From: Mycobacterium paraffinicum
Lineage (GTDB): Bacteria > Actinomycetota > Actinomycetes > Mycobacteriales > Mycobacteriaceae
DNA: 64,000 bases
NCBI RefSeq assembly: GCF_001907675.1
Contig: NZ_MPNT01000008.1
Coordinates: 143,310 to 207,309, forward strand
Reading direction: 5' to 3'
Shown: positions 19,742-31,226 of the stretch, in pieces
Numbering within the stretch: position 1 is the stretch's first letter
Layout of the letters: every line of letters starts with the position of its first letter
Made by a program: the position numbers and the translations under genes
The notes under the pieces: model-generated
What the model was told of the DNA's origin: nothing
What the model saw: the letters and a program-made list of their open reading frames with translations, nothing else
The model's database searches: none

Positions 19742-22677
19742 GCGAGCCGAGCGAGGCTGAATCGGTCGCGCCGCCAATCTCGCAGCCGCTGATCCCGCCA
19801 TTCCTGCCGAGGATGATCCACCGGCTGGCGCTGCCGATAGTCCTGGTGTGGCTTGGCATCGTCTTCGTCACCAACACCGTGGCGCCCCAACTGGAGGTCG
19901 TCTCCAAAACCCATTCGGTGTCGATGAGTCCAACGGACGCGCCATCGTTTCAGTCGATGATGAAGGTCGGGTCGACGTTCAAGGAGTTCGACTCCGACAG
20001 CTCGGCGATGGTCTTGTTGGAGGGTGATAAGCCGCTCGGCGCAGAAGCGCACCGCTACTACGACGAGATCGTCAGGCGCCTCGAGCAAGACAAGAAACAC
20101 GTTCAGCACGTGCAGGATTTCTGGAGCGATCCGCTGACCGCCGCGGGTTCCCAGAGCCACGACCAGAAGGCCGCCTACGTCCAGGTCTACCTCGCCGGCA
20201 ACATGGGCGGCGGCCTATCCGCCGAGTCCGCCGACGCCGTCCGCAAGATCGTCAATTCGGTGCCCGCCCCGCAGGGAATCAAGGCGTACGTCACGGGCGC
20301 GGGTCCGTTGTTTGCCGACCAGTCCCACGCCGGTGAGAAAGGCGTCGCAATAGTCACCATGGTCACGATCCTGGTGATCATCGTCATGCTGCTCTTCGTC
20401 TATCGCTCGCTGGTCACCGTCCTTGCCGTGATGTTCATGGTCTTCGTCGAATTGGCGGCGGCCCGAGGGGTCGTGGCTTTGCTGGCCAACTACGACATCA
20501 TCGGCCTCTCCACGTTCGCCAACAATCTGTTGGTGTTGATCGCGATCGCCGCCGGAACGGACTACGCGATTTTCGTGGTCGGCCGCTACCACGAGGCCCG
20601 CGGTCTGGGCGAGACTCGCGAACAGGCCTTCTACACCATGTTCCATAGCACCGCGCACGTCGTACTCGGGTCGGGCCTGACCATCGCCGGCGCGATGTAC
20701 TGCATGAGCTTCTGCCGATTGCCATATTTCGCGTCGCTGGGTGCGCCGTGCGCCATCGGCATGTTGGTGGCGGTGCTCGCGGCGTTGACCCTGGGCCCTG
20801 CAGTGCTGACCGTGGCGTCATTCTTCAAGCTCCTGGACCCGAAGCGCACGCTGCAGACTCGGGGCTGGCGCCGCATCGGTACCACCGTCGTCCGCTGGCC
20901 GGCACCGGTTCTCGCGGTGACCATCGCGGCCGCGCTGGTTGGCCTGCTCGCCCTGTCCGGCTACACGACGGACTACGACAACCGCCACTTCCTGCCGGCG
21001 GACACCCCGGCCAATGTCGGTTACGCGGCCGCGGACCGGCATTTCGACCAGGCTCGGCTCAACCCCGAACTGTTGATGATCCAGACCGATCACGACCTGC
21101 GTAACCCGGCCGATTTCCTGGTCCTGGACAAGGTCGCCAAGGCGGTCTTCCACATCCCCGGTATCGGCCGGGTGCAGACCATTACCCGGCCGTTGGGCAC
21201 GCCGCTGGACCACAGCACCCTCGGTTTTCAGATGAGCGCACAAGCCGCGGGGCGGATCCAGACCCAGCACTATCAGGACGAGCAGGCGAACAACCTGCTC
21301 AAGCAGGCGGACGAGCTCAAGAAAACGATGGCGTTGTTGCATGAGCAGATGCAGGTCACCCAGGACCTCAGCAACACGACACATGAAACCACCCGGCTCA
21401 CCAAGGAGACGGTGGAGATCACCGCAACGTTGCGCGACGAAATCGCCAACTTCGACGATTTCTTCCGGCCGATCCGCAGCTTCTTCTACTGGGAGAGGCA
21501 CTGCTACGACATTCCGGTCTGCTGGGCGCTCCGATCGATCTTCAACGCGCTCGACGGCATCGACCAGGTGGCCCAGAACATCGTGAACCTCAGCGCGAAC
21601 CTCGACAAGTTGGATCAGATTCAGCCGAAGCTGGTGGCGCTGATACCGCCGCAGATCGCGAGTCAGCAGCACAACCTCGACACCATCATGTCGAACTACG
21701 CGACCACTATGGGTCTTAACGAACAGGCCAGGGCGCAGTCCGACAATGCCACCGCCCAGGGCGATGCCTTCGACAAAGCGAAGAACGACGACACGTTCTA
21801 TCTACCGCCGGAGGCGTTCAACAGCCCGGATTTCGCACGGGGTCTCAAACAGTTCATCTCGCCGGACGGGCACTCCGTCCGGTTGATCATCTCCCATGAA
21901 GGCGACCCGGCGAGTCCTGAGGGCATCAGCCACATCGAACCGATCAAGCAGGCGGTGCACGAGGCGATCAAGGGCACGCCCTGGGAGGGCTCCAAGGTCT
22001 ACCTCGGCGGTACCGCCGCGACGTACAAGGACATGCACGACAGCTCCGACATCGACCTGATGATCGCCGGAATCTCTGCGGCCACACTGATTTTCATCAT
22101 CATGCTGGTGATCACCCGAAGCGCCGTGGCGGCCTTCGTGATCGTCGGTACGGTGTTGCTGTCGCTGGGCGCGTCATTCGGACTCTCCGTGCTTCTCTGG
22201 CAGTACATCCTGGGCATGAAGTTGCACTGGATGGTGCTCGCGATGGCGATCATCATGCTGCTGGCGGTCGGCTCGGACTACAACCTGCTGTTGATATCGC
22301 GGTTCAAAGAGGAGATCCACGCCGGCCTCAAAACGGGCACGATCCGCGCCATGGCGGGTTCGGGCTCGGTGGTGACCGCCGCCGGTCTGGTGTTCGCCGC
22401 GACCATGGCGACGTTCATGTTCAGCCCGCTGATGGTGATGGCCCAAGTGGGGACGACGATCGCGCTGGGCCTGTTGTTCGACACCTTGATCGTGCGGTCG
22501 TTCATGACGCCGTCGCTGGCCACCCTGCTCGGGCGCTGGTTCTGGTGGCCGCAGCACGTGCGTCCGCGGCCGGCCAGCACCATGCTGCGACCGTACGGAC
22601 CGCGTCCCGCTGTGCGCGAGTTGCTCCTCAAGAACGTCGATGAGCACCCGGTGGGCGGAGTGGTGCAGCCGCGCTGA
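19738..22677 (+). CDS. mmpL4: MmpL4-type RND transporter
   Basis: 979 aa RND-superfamily exporter with two six-helix halves. Proton-relay Asp-Tyr pairs are in place: D275-Y in [16 protein letters not shown] and D847-Y in [14 protein letters not shown]. The large second periplasmic region contains the long coiled-coil stretch of this subfamily (about 505-560) followed by [14 protein letters not shown], with two nearby Cys. The flanking TetR (Rv0452-like) and Rv0455c-like genes support MmpL4 rather than MmpL5 identity. It is translationally coupled to mmpS4. Confidence 0.93.
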   Translation: MSEPSEAESVAPPISQPLIPPFLPRMIHRLALPIVLVWLGIVFVTNTVAPQLEVVSKTHSVSMSPTDAPSFQSMMKVGSTFKEFDSDSSAMVLLEGDKPLGAEAHRYYDEIVRRLEQDKKHVQHVQDFWSDPLTAAGSQSHDQKAAYVQVYLAGNMGGGLSAESADAVRKIVNSVPAPQGIKAYVTGAGPLFADQSHAGEKGVAIVTMVTILVIIVMLLFVYRSLVTVLAVMFMVFVELAAARGVVALLANYDIIGLSTFANNLLVLIAIAAGTDYAIFVVGRYHEARGLGETREQAFYTMFHSTAHVVLGSGLTIAGAMYCMSFCRLPYFASLGAPCAIGMLVAVLAALTLGPAVLTVASFFKLLDPKRTLQTRGWRRIGTTVVRWPAPVLAVTIAAALVGLLALSGYTTDYDNRHFLPADTPANVGYAAADRHFDQARLNPELLMIQTDHDLRNPADFLVLDKVAKAVFHIPGIGRVQTITRPLGTPLDHSTLGFQMSAQAAGRIQTQHYQDEQANNLLKQADELKKTMALLHEQMQVTQDLSNTTHETTRLTKETVEITATLRDEIANFDDFFRPIRSFFYWERHCYDIPVCWALRSIFNALDGIDQVAQNIVNLSANLDKLDQIQPKLVALIPPQIASQQHNLDTIMSNYATTMGLNEQARAQSDNATAQGDAFDKAKNDDTFYLPPEAFNSPDFARGLKQFISPDGHSVRLIISHEGDPASPEGISHIEPIKQAVHEAIKGTPWEGSKVYLGGTAATYKDMHDSSDIDLMIAGISAATLIFIIMLVITRSAVAAFVIVGTVLLSLGASFGLSVLLWQYILGMKLHWMVLAMAIIMLLAVGSDYNLLLISRFKEEIHAGLKTGTIRAMAGSGSVVTAAGLVFAATMATFMFSPLMVMAQVGTTIALGLLFDTLIVRSFMTPSLATLLGRWFWWPQHVRPRPASTMLRPYGPRPAVRELLLKNVDEHPVGGVVQPR

Positions 22678-22744
22678 TACCACGAGGTCGCGTGGATTCC
22701 GAGATCACCGCTGACGTGACGGACTGCGGGTCGCGCGCGGAGGC

Positions 22745-22789
22745 AAAAAAATCCGCGCGTCCTTCCTCAGCGGACGCGCGGACTTTTTT
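22745..22789. terminator. bidirectional Rho-independent terminator
   Basis: A-run, 11-bp stem (TCCGCGCGTCC at 22752-22762 with GGACGCGCGGA at 22772-22782), then a T-run. It sits between the convergent mmpL4 and Rv0455c-like genes and serves both strands. Confidence 0.93.
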
Positions 22790-22795
22790 GAGGCG

Positions 22796-23242
22796 TTAGG
22801 CCCAGTTCCACACCGACATATCGCCGGGCGGGTATTGCGCGCACACGTCGGTGGCCTTCGCGACGACGCCCTTGTTGTTGAAGAAGAGCTTCATGTGGTT
22901 GGGCCACGCGTACCACAGCGGGTCGTTGTTGTAGAAGTTCTCGGAGTAGGTGCGGCGGTCCTCCGGCGACAGGGAGTAGAACCAGTGCACCTTGTCGATC
23001 GTCGCCTGCTGGACGTTCGGGTGGTTGTTGAAGTCGATCATGTAGCGCTGGTAGTACACCGGGCTGGTATCGCGGGTGGCCGCCATGATCTGCTCTGCGT
23101 CGCAGGTGGTGCTGATCATCCTGCGCGGAATCGGGAAGTCCTCCGTCGAATCGGCGACGGCGGTCTTCGGGAAGACGGCCGCGGCGATGCCGAGGGCGAG
23201 GAAGGCGGCGCCTGCGCGCAAGCCAGTGTTCAGCCGAGACAT
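22796..23242 (-). CDS. secreted protein, Rv0455c ortholog (siderophore secretion)
   Basis: 148 aa, the length I recall for Rv0455c. Signal peptide at residues 1-30 with a likely cut after Ala-Val-Ala. The mature part has exactly two cysteines (C47, C134), consistent with the stabilising disulfide described for the M. tuberculosis protein. Rv0455c is reported as required for siderophore secretion together with MmpL4/MmpS4 and MmpL5/MmpS5; its position beside mmpL4 here fits that role. It converges on mmpL4 across a shared terminator, so it is transcribed from its own promoter upstream of 23242. Confidence 0.9.
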   Translation of the reverse strand: MSRLNTGLRAGAAFLALGIAAAVFPKTAVADSTEDFPIPRRMISTTCDAEQIMAATRDTSPVYYQRYMIDFNNHPNVQQATIDKVHWFYSLSPEDRRTYSENFYNNDPLWYAWPNHMKLFFNNKGVVAKATDVCAQYPPGDMSVWNWA

Positions 23243-23294
23243 AGCTGTAACGGTAACACTTTTTGAGCGGCGGCGGCCAGGTTCCTAGTTTGTC

Positions 23295-24212
23295 TCAGCA
23301 TTGGTCCCGATCAGGCACGATGACGTGTGTGGGGTCGGGCCGCAGCTCCGGCGGGGCCTGGCTGTAGTCGCCGAACGGGCCATCGCGGCGCTCGACGGCC
23401 GCCCGCACGCCCTCGGTCTCGGCGGTCTTGATGAAGTCGAGGGCGTCGGGGGTGTTGCGCATCAGGCCGTCGAGGATGCCGCCGAGCGTCTGGGTGGACG
23501 CCAGCCCCATGTTCTCGTAGGCCTGGTTGACGATCAGTTTCTGCGCCCGCAGCTGCGACAGCGGGATGCGGGCCAGCTCGGCGGCGATCTCGGCGACCCG
23601 GGCCTCCAGGCGCTCGAACGGCACCGCTTCGTTGATCAGCTCGATCTCGGCCGCCTGGACGCCGGTGAGCGGCCGCCCGGTCAGCGAATGCCACTTGACC
23701 TTGGCGAAGCTGAGCCGGTAGAGCCACATCCCGCTCAGGTAGGCGCCCCACATCCGGCTGTACGGGGTGCCGATCACCGCGTCGTTGCTGGCGATGACCA
23801 GATCGGCGCACAGCGCGTAGTCGCTGGCCCCGCCGACGCACCAGCCGTGCACCTGGGCGATGACCGGCTTGGACGCCCGCCAGATGGCCATGAATTTCTG
23901 CGTCGGTGCGGTCTCGCGGGCGGTGACCATCGCGAAGTCCTTGCCGGGGTCCCAGTGGCCATCGGTCATCATGGCCTCGCCCCACTGTTGGAAGCCGCCG
24001 CCGAAGTCGTAGCCACCGGAGAAGGCCCGGCCGGCGCCGCGCAGCACGATGACCTTGATCTCCGGGTCGCGCTCCGCCAGCCCGACGGCCGCCTCGATCT
24101 CATCGGGCATCGGCGGCACGATGGTGTTGAGCTGCTCCGGACGGTTCAGCGTGACGGTGGCCACCGGGCCGGACGTCGTGTACAGCAGCGTCTCGAAGTC
24201 GCTACCTGGCAT
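23295..24212 (-). CDS. echA2: enoyl-CoA hydratase/isomerase family protein (EchA2-like)
   Basis: 305 aa crotonase-fold protein. The oxyanion-hole region is RGAGRAFSGGYDFGGGF and the second one is VHGWCVGGASDYALCADL, where the acidic residue pattern differs from classical hydratases, so the chemistry is uncertain. The size and position match Rv0456c. I chose the ATG at 24212 (MPGSDFETLLY); the frame is open 19 codons further but reads as basic leader inside the next gene. It lies 7 bases after the small membrane protein gene and is probably in an operon with it and the peptidase. Confidence 0.85.
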   Translation of the reverse strand: MPGSDFETLLYTTSGPVATVTLNRPEQLNTIVPPMPDEIEAAVGLAERDPEIKVIVLRGAGRAFSGGYDFGGGFQQWGEAMMTDGHWDPGKDFAMVTARETAPTQKFMAIWRASKPVIAQVHGWCVGGASDYALCADLVIASNDAVIGTPYSRMWGAYLSGMWLYRLSFAKVKWHSLTGRPLTGVQAAEIELINEAVPFERLEARVAEIAAELARIPLSQLRAQKLIVNQAYENMGLASTQTLGGILDGLMRNTPDALDFIKTAETEGVRAAVERRDGPFGDYSQAPPELRPDPTHVIVPDRDQC

Positions 24213-24219
24213 GGCTTCC

Positions 24220-24531
24220 TTAGGGGTCGGGCTGGCGGTTTTCCGGTGACGACGCGTAGATGCGGTCACCGATCTTGAGATATGGCGTCGTCAGGTACGC
24301 CGACATGACGGCCAGGCCGGTGAAGATCACCGCCACACAGACGGCGTTGGGCCAGAGCTTGCCCGTGCCGACGGCGAAACACACGGTGCCGATCGCCGCG
24401 GTCGCCCAGTAGAACCGCCGGCCGGCCCGGCGGTCACCGATGAACCGGTAGCGCGCCTGCGCCGCCGAAACCAGCACGAAGATCAATCCGGTCGCCAGCA
24501 GGGTGAGTTCGATGCGTTGGGTCGCGGACAC
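24220..24531 (-). CDS. small membrane protein of unknown function
   Basis: 103 aa with three hydrophobic segments (about 7-24, 40-58 and 62-82) and a polar C-terminus (IGDRIYASSPENRQ). I do not recognise a family. It lies between the prolyl oligopeptidase (10 bases) and echA2 (7 bases) on the same strand, so it is an operon member. Confidence 0.7.
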   Translation of the reverse strand: MSATQRIELTLLATGLIFVLVSAAQARYRFIGDRRAGRRFYWATAAIGTVCFAVGTGKLWPNAVCVAVIFTGLAVMSAYLTTPYLKIGDRIYASSPENRQPDP

Positions 24532-24541
24532 GTCGACGATC

Positions 24542-26611
24542 TTATGACCCGGAGCGCGGTCCCCCCAGCATCCGCCACAGGAACGAGTAGGTCAGCGCCG
24601 ACTTGAACGCGACCTGCTGGTTGTCGGCGGCGCCGGCGTGGCCGCCCTCGATGTTCTCGTAGTAGAAGACCGGGTGCCCCGCGGCCTCGAGGGCGGCCGT
24701 CATCTTGCGGGCATGGCCCGGGTGCACCCGATCGTCGCGCGTGGAGGTGGTCATCAGCACCGGCGGATAGTGGCGCGTCGCCGAAATATTCTGGTACGGC
24801 GAATATTCGGCGATGAAGGCCCAATCCTGCGGGTTGTCCGGGTCGCCGTACTCGGCCATCCACGAGGCGCCGGCGAGCAGCAGGTGGTAGCGCTTCATGT
24901 CCAGCAGCGGGACGCTGCACACCAGCGCGCCGAATCTGTCGGGGTAGCGGGTCAGCATGATGCCCATCAGCAGGCCGCCGTTGCTGCCGCCCTGCGCGCC
25001 CAGCTGGTCGACGGTCGTGATGCCGCGGTTCACCAAATCGGTTGCCACGGCGGCGAAGTCCTCGGCAACCTTGTGCCGGTTCTCGCGCATGGCCTGGGTG
25101 TGCCAGCGGGGGCCGTATTCGCCGCCGCCGCGGATGTTGGCGAGCACGTAGGTGCCGCCCCGGGCCAGCCAGAGCCGGCCGAGCACGCCGCTGTACGCGG
25201 GGGTGTTGGAGGATTCGAAGCCGCCGTAGCCATACAGCATGGTGGGGCCCGGGCCTTGCGCGTCGGCCGGTCGCACCACGAAGTAGGGGATGGGCGTGCC
25301 GTCCTCGGAGTCCACGAAATGCTGTGCCACCGTGAGGTTTCCGGCGTCGAAGAAGGCGGGCGCCGACTTGACCTGCTCGAGCGGGCCGGCGCCGGTGCCG
25401 CGTATCAGCCGCGAGGGCGTGACGAATCCGCTGGAATCGAGGAAGAACTCGTCGCCGGTGTCGTCGGCGGCGACGACGACGGTGTTGGTCGCCTCCGGGA
25501 TGCCGGCGACCGGCTCGCGCCGCCAGCCGTCACCCGACGGCGAGGGCGGCGTGACGATCTCCACCCGGCTGGCCACGTCGGCGAGGGTGACCATCAACAA
25601 CCGGTCGCGCGTCCACGCGTAGTGATTCAGCGCGGTGTGCTCGTCGGGCTCGTATACCACGCTCAATTGGGCCGTCCCGGCAAGGAATTCGTCGTAGTTG
25701 GCGGCCAGCAGGGAACCGGCGGGGTAGCCGTCGGCGCCATAGAACCAGTCGGTGCGCAGCTCGATCAACAGCCATTCGCGGTGTATCGACAGGCTGGCGT
25801 CGGTGGGCGCGTCGATCCGGATCAGCTCGGTGCCCCGCAGTTCGTAGACCTCTTCGTTCCAGAAGTCCAGGGCCCGCCCCAGCAGCGTGCGCTCGAAGCC
25901 GGGCGTGCGGTCCACCGACGCGGACACGCGGACATCGGTGCGGGCGCCGGAGAACACGATTTCCGCGTCGGTCAGCGGAGTGCCCCGGCGCCAGCGCTTG
26001 ATCACCCGCGGATAGCCGGAGTCGGTGAGCGAGCCGTCACCGAAGTCGGTGCCGACCAGGACGGTATCGGAGTCCACCCAGGCGACCTGCGACTTGGCCT
26101 CCGGCAGCGCGAATCCGTCGGCAATGAATTCCCTTGTCGCCATGTCGAATTCGCGCACAATGGAGGCGTCCGAGCCGCCCCGGGACAGCGCGACCAGCGC
26201 GCGCGTGTATTCGGGTTCGATGACGCCGGCGCCGGCCCACACCCACTTCTCGTCGTCGGCCCGGCCCAATTCGTCGACGTCGATCAGCACGTCCCACTCG
26301 GGGGCGTCCGTGCGGTAGCTGTCCAGCGTCGTGCGCCGCCATAGTCCGCGCGGGTTGGCGGCGTCGCGCCAGAAGTTGTACAGGTACTCCCCGCGGCGGA
26401 CCACGTACGGGATGCGGGCATCGGTGTCGAGCACCTCGAGCGCCTCGGCGCGCATCCGTTCGAATTCCGCGTCCCGGAACGCCGCCAGCGTCGGTTCGTT
26501 GCGCGCCCGCACCCAATCCAGCGCCTCGTCGCCGGTGACATCCTCGAGCCACAGGTACGGGTCGGCGGGATCTTCGCGGTCGGCGGCGGCGTGTGACGTC
26601 ATGGACGCCAT
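24542..26611 (-). CDS. prolyl oligopeptidase family serine peptidase (Rv0457c-like)
   Basis: 689 aa (686 if the second Met at 26602 is used). An N-terminal beta-propeller (about 70-430, DPYLWLEDVTGDEALDW start) is followed by an alpha/beta hydrolase domain. The catalytic residues are visible: Ser in QGGSNGGLLMG, Asp in TSTRDDRVHPGHARK and His in IEGGHAGA. It cleaves after proline in short peptides, likely in the cytoplasm since no signal peptide is present. It is the first gene of a three-gene minus-strand unit and divergent from aldehyde dehydrogenase, with a palindrome between. Confidence 0.93.
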   Translation of the reverse strand: MASMTSHAAADREDPADPYLWLEDVTGDEALDWVRARNEPTLAAFRDAEFERMRAEALEVLDTDARIPYVVRRGEYLYNFWRDAANPRGLWRRTTLDSYRTDAPEWDVLIDVDELGRADDEKWVWAGAGVIEPEYTRALVALSRGGSDASIVREFDMATREFIADGFALPEAKSQVAWVDSDTVLVGTDFGDGSLTDSGYPRVIKRWRRGTPLTDAEIVFSGARTDVRVSASVDRTPGFERTLLGRALDFWNEEVYELRGTELIRIDAPTDASLSIHREWLLIELRTDWFYGADGYPAGSLLAANYDEFLAGTAQLSVVYEPDEHTALNHYAWTRDRLLMVTLADVASRVEIVTPPSPSGDGWRREPVAGIPEATNTVVVAADDTGDEFFLDSSGFVTPSRLIRGTGAGPLEQVKSAPAFFDAGNLTVAQHFVDSEDGTPIPYFVVRPADAQGPGPTMLYGYGGFESSNTPAYSGVLGRLWLARGGTYVLANIRGGGEYGPRWHTQAMRENRHKVAEDFAAVATDLVNRGITTVDQLGAQGGSNGGLLMGIMLTRYPDRFGALVCSVPLLDMKRYHLLLAGASWMAEYGDPDNPQDWAFIAEYSPYQNISATRHYPPVLMTTSTRDDRVHPGHARKMTAALEAAGHPVFYYENIEGGHAGAADNQQVAFKSALTYSFLWRMLGGPRSGS

Positions 26612-26634
26612 TGTGGCCTCCCGCGGTAGTGTGA

Positions 26635-26647
26635 GGTGTATTACACC
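26635..26647. promoter_or_regulatory. 13-bp perfect palindrome between divergent genes
   Basis: GGTGTA-T-TACACC lies in the 57 bases between the prolyl oligopeptidase and aldehyde dehydrogenase starts. Its symmetry and place suggest an operator; the binder is unknown. Confidence 0.5.
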
Positions 26648-26668
26648 GACGAGCGAAGGGCCGAGCAG

Positions 26669-28192
<1,524 letters not shown>

Positions 28193-28660
28193 ATGGTTGC
28201 GGGTGTCGTCATCACCGCCGGGGCCGCCGAACTGCTGGCGCGCCTGCAGGACCAGCACGGCCCGCTGATGTTCCACCAGTCCGGCGGGTGCTGCGACGGG
28301 TCGTCGCCGATGTGCTACCCGTCCGGGGACTTCCTGGTCGGCGACCGCGACGTGCTGCTCGGCGTGCTCGACGTCGGGGACGGCGTGCCGGTTTGGATCT
28401 CGGGCCCGCAGTACCAGGCCTGGAAGCACACCCAGCTGGTCATCGACGTGGTCCCGGGCCGCGGCGGCGGGTTCAGCGTGGAGGCCCCGGAAGGCCTGCG
28501 CTTCCTGTCCCGCGGCCGCGTCTTCACCGAGGAGGAACAGGCGGAGTTGCGCGCCGCGCCGGTCATCACCGGGGCCGATTACGAACGCGGCCAGCGCCCC
28601 TCGGCCCGCGGTCAGGTGGTCACTGACACGGCGTCGCGAACGTGCCCTCCGGGTCGGTGA
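28193..28660 (+). CDS. DUF779 protein, aldehyde dehydrogenase partner (Rv0459-like)
   Basis: 155 aa. Cysteine-rich start (QSGGCCDGSSPMCYP) and WISGPQYQAWKHTQLVIDVVPG identify DUF779. Its ATG follows the aldehyde dehydrogenase TAA with no spacer, so the two are co-expressed; a maturation or regulatory role for the enzyme is often suggested but not proven. Confidence 0.88.
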   Translation: MVAGVVITAGAAELLARLQDQHGPLMFHQSGGCCDGSSPMCYPSGDFLVGDRDVLLGVLDVGDGVPVWISGPQYQAWKHTQLVIDVVPGRGGGFSVEAPEGLRFLSRGRVFTEEEQAELRAAPVITGADYERGQRPSARGQVVTDTASRTCPPGR

Positions 28661-28679
28661 CGGCAGTAACCTCGAAGGC

Positions 28680-28958
28680 GTGATCCCCCTTCCGCGCCCG
28701 CGGTTGTTGGCCGGCGCCATGCTGATCGGCGCCGCCGTCGGGTTGTTGGCGGGCGTGGGATTCGCCGGCACCGTCCACGGGAGCATCCGCCCGGCCTTCG
28801 CCCTCGCGCTGGTGGTCGGGATCCCCAGCGTCGCCGGGCTGGTGACGATCCTGTTCTCCGGACGTCGCTGGGTGACGATGCTCGGCGCGTTCGCCTTGGC
28901 GGTGGCCCCGGGCTGGTTCGGTGTCCTGGTCGCCCTCCAGGTGACGTCCCGTGGCTGA
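28680..28958 (+). CDS. small hydrophobic protein (Rv0460-like)
   Basis: 92 aa with GTG start. Three hydrophobic segments (about 8-30, 36-58 and 64-86), so a small inner-membrane protein. It follows DUF779 by 19 bases and overlaps the next gene by 8 bases. Function unknown; position matches Rv0460. Confidence 0.72.
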   Translation: MIPLPRPRLLAGAMLIGAAVGLLAGVGFAGTVHGSIRPAFALALVVGIPSVAGLVTILFSGRRWVTMLGAFALAVAPGWFGVLVALQVTSRG

Positions 28959-29520
28959 CGACGACTTCCCGTCGAGCCCGGGCACCCAGGCGTGGAAACC
29001 CGACTTCTCCGACTCCGACGACGACCCGGGCACCCAGTCGTGGAAGCCGGATTTCTCGGATTCCGACGAGGACACGGGCGCGCGCCCGGCGGCCGCGCAC
29101 GACGAGCCGGAGACGTCTGAGCCGCCCGCCGGCCAGGACGATGCGGCCGCCGAATCCGCCGCCGCGCCGGTGCAACCGGTCACCGTCCCCGGCCGCTACC
29201 TCTACCTGAAATGGTGGAAGCTGCTGTTGGTCGCCCTCGGCGTATGGTGCGTGGCCGCCGTCGTCGGGCTCGGCCTGTTCTACTGGTGGTACCACACGGC
29301 GGACGCCACCGCGGCGCTGTACGTGGTGCTGGTCTACGTGGTGGCGTGCTCCGTCGCGGGCGTGCTGCTGGCGATGGTCGAGGGCAGGCCGCTGGTCTCG
29401 GCGCTGGCGCTCGCGGTCATGGCGGCACCCTTCGCCTCCCTGGCGGCCGCGGCGCCCCTGCTCGGCTATTACCACTGCGCGCGGGTGGGCCACTGCCTCG
29501 TCGGCCTCATTCCGTATTAA
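28951..29520 (+). CDS. membrane protein with N-terminal tandem repeats (Rv0461-like)
   Basis: 189 aa with GTG start. After MADDDFPSS come two 16-residue repeats of the form PGTQ-x-WKPDFSDSD-x-D (residues 10-25 and 26-41), then an acidic, Ala/Pro-rich linker, and from about residue 85 three hydrophobic segments. The soluble acidic head may be a protein-interaction tail in the cytoplasm. It overlaps the preceding small gene by 8 bases and precedes lpdC by 33 bases. Function unknown. Confidence 0.8.
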   Translation: MADDDFPSSPGTQAWKPDFSDSDDDPGTQSWKPDFSDSDEDTGARPAAAHDEPETSEPPAGQDDAAAESAAAPVQPVTVPGRYLYLKWWKLLLVALGVWCVAAVVGLGLFYWWYHTADATAALYVVLVYVVACSVAGVLLAMVEGRPLVSALALAVMAAPFASLAAAAPLLGYYHCARVGHCLVGLIPY

Positions 29521-29553
29521 CGCCCCGGCCGGGCGGCCACTAGGGTAGGGGCC

Positions 29554-30948
29554 GTGACCCATTTTGACGTCGTCGTCCTCGGGGCCGGTCCCGGCGGATA
29601 TGTCGCAGCCATCCGCGCCGCGCAGCTTGGCCTCAACACCGCAGTCGTCGAGCCGAAGTACTGGGGCGGAGTCTGCCTCAACGTCGGCTGCATCCCGTCC
29701 AAAGCGTTGCTGCGCAACGCCGAGCTGGTGCACATCTTCACCAAGGAGGCCGCGACGTTCGGGATGAACGGCGAGGCGACCTTCGACTACGGCGCCGCCT
29801 TCGACCGCAGCCGCAAGGTGGCCGAGGGCCGGGTTGCGGGCGTGCACTTCCTGATGAAGAAGAACAAGATCACCGAGATCCACGGGTACGGCCGGTTCAC
29901 CGACGCCAACACGCTGTCCGTCGAGCTCAACGACGGCGGCACCGACACCGTGACGTTCGACAACGCCATCATCGCCACCGGCAGCAGCACCCGGCTGGTG
30001 CCCGGGACGTCGCTGTCGGCCAACGTGGTCACCTACGAGGAACAGATCCTCTCGCGCGAACTGCCCGAGTCGATCGTGATCGCCGGCGCGGGCGCGATCG
30101 GCATGGAGTTCGGCTACGTGCTGAAGAACTACGGCGTCGACGTGACCATCGTGGAATTCTTGCCGCGGGCGCTGCCCAACGAGGACGCCGACGTGTCCAA
30201 GGAGATCGAGAAGCAGTTCAAGAAGCTCGGCGTCAAGATCCTCACCGGCACCAAGGTCGAGTCGATCTCCGACAACGGCTCCGAGGTCACCGTCGCCGTC
30301 AGCAAGGACGGCAACGCGCAGGAACTCAAGGCCGCGAAGGTGTTGCAGGCCATCGGGTTTGCGCCCAACGTCGAGGGCTATGGCCTGGAGAAGACCGGCG
30401 TCGAGCTGACCGACCGCAAGGCCATCGGCATCAACGACTACATGATCACCAGCGTGCCGCACATCTACGCCATCGGCGACGTCACCGGGAAGCTGATGCT
30501 CGCCCACGTCGCCGAGGCCATGGGTGTGGTGGCCGCCGAAACCATCGCCGGCGCAGAGACTTTGGCCCTGGGCGATTACCGGATGTTGCCGCGCGCGACG
30601 TTCTGCCAGCCCCAGGTGGCCAGCTTCGGGCTGACCGAGCAGCAGGCCCGCGACGAGGGCTACGACGTCGTGGTGGCCAAGTTCCCGTTCACCGCCAACG
30701 GCAAGGCGCACGGCCTGGGCGACCCCACCGGCTTCGTCAAGCTGGTGGCCGACGCGAAACACCTTGAGCTACTGGGCGGGCACCTGATCGGCCACGACGT
30801 GTCCGAGCTGCTGCCCGAGCTGACGCTGGCGCAGAAGTGGGACCTGACCGCCACCGAGCTGGCCCGCAACGTGCACACCCATCCGACCATGTCCGAGGCG
30901 CTGCAGGAGTGCTTCCACGGCCTGGTCGGCCACATGATCAACTTCTAG
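29554..30948 (+). CDS. lpdC: dihydrolipoamide dehydrogenase
   Basis: 464 aa, the same length as M. tuberculosis Lpd. FAD motif GAGPGG near residue 10; redox disulfide C41-x4-C46 in [19 protein letters not shown] motif [12 protein letters not shown] near 176; C-terminal [12 protein letters not shown] with the catalytic His. It serves as E3 of pyruvate dehydrogenase and branched-chain ketoacid dehydrogenase and in the peroxynitrite reductase system with DlaT and AhpD/AhpC (established in M. tuberculosis). GTG start; a small membrane protein follows at once. Confidence 0.97.
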   Translation: MTHFDVVVLGAGPGGYVAAIRAAQLGLNTAVVEPKYWGGVCLNVGCIPSKALLRNAELVHIFTKEAATFGMNGEATFDYGAAFDRSRKVAEGRVAGVHFLMKKNKITEIHGYGRFTDANTLSVELNDGGTDTVTFDNAIIATGSSTRLVPGTSLSANVVTYEEQILSRELPESIVIAGAGAIGMEFGYVLKNYGVDVTIVEFLPRALPNEDADVSKEIEKQFKKLGVKILTGTKVESISDNGSEVTVAVSKDGNAQELKAAKVLQAIGFAPNVEGYGLEKTGVELTDRKAIGINDYMITSVPHIYAIGDVTGKLMLAHVAEAMGVVAAETIAGAETLALGDYRMLPRATFCQPQVASFGLTEQQARDEGYDVVVAKFPFTANGKAHGLGDPTGFVKLVADAKHLELLGGHLIGHDVSELLPELTLAQKWDLTATELARNVHTHPTMSEALQECFHGLVGHMINF

Positions 30949-30953
30949 GGCCC

Positions 30954-31226
30954 ATGCGCAGCGACGTCGTTCTGGGGGCCGTCGGCGGCCTCGCCGCGGG
31001 CTATGTCCTGTGGCTGGTGGCGTTTTCGATCGCCGACGACAACGCGGCCGTGGGCCAGTGGGCCCCGACGGTGTTGCTGCTGTCGCTTGCGCTGGCGGTC
31101 TGCGCCACCATGTGGGCGTCGTTCCTTCGGCGGCGGCGCAAGTACGCGTGGTCGGGGTTCGGGTTCGGGCTACCCGTGCCGCCGCTGCTGCTGACGCTGG
31201 CCGTCCTGGCCAACGTCTACCTCTAA
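30954..31226 (+). CDS. small membrane protein (Rv0463-like)
   Basis: 90 aa with ATG at 30954, five bases after the lpdC stop. Three hydrophobic segments with a basic loop (FLRRRRKYAW) in the middle. It converges on the AhpD-like gene with a 4-base overlap. Function unknown. Confidence 0.75.
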   Translation: MRSDVVLGAVGGLAAGYVLWLVAFSIADDNAAVGQWAPTVLLLSLALAVCATMWASFLRRRRKYAWSGFGFGLPVPPLLLTLAVLANVYL

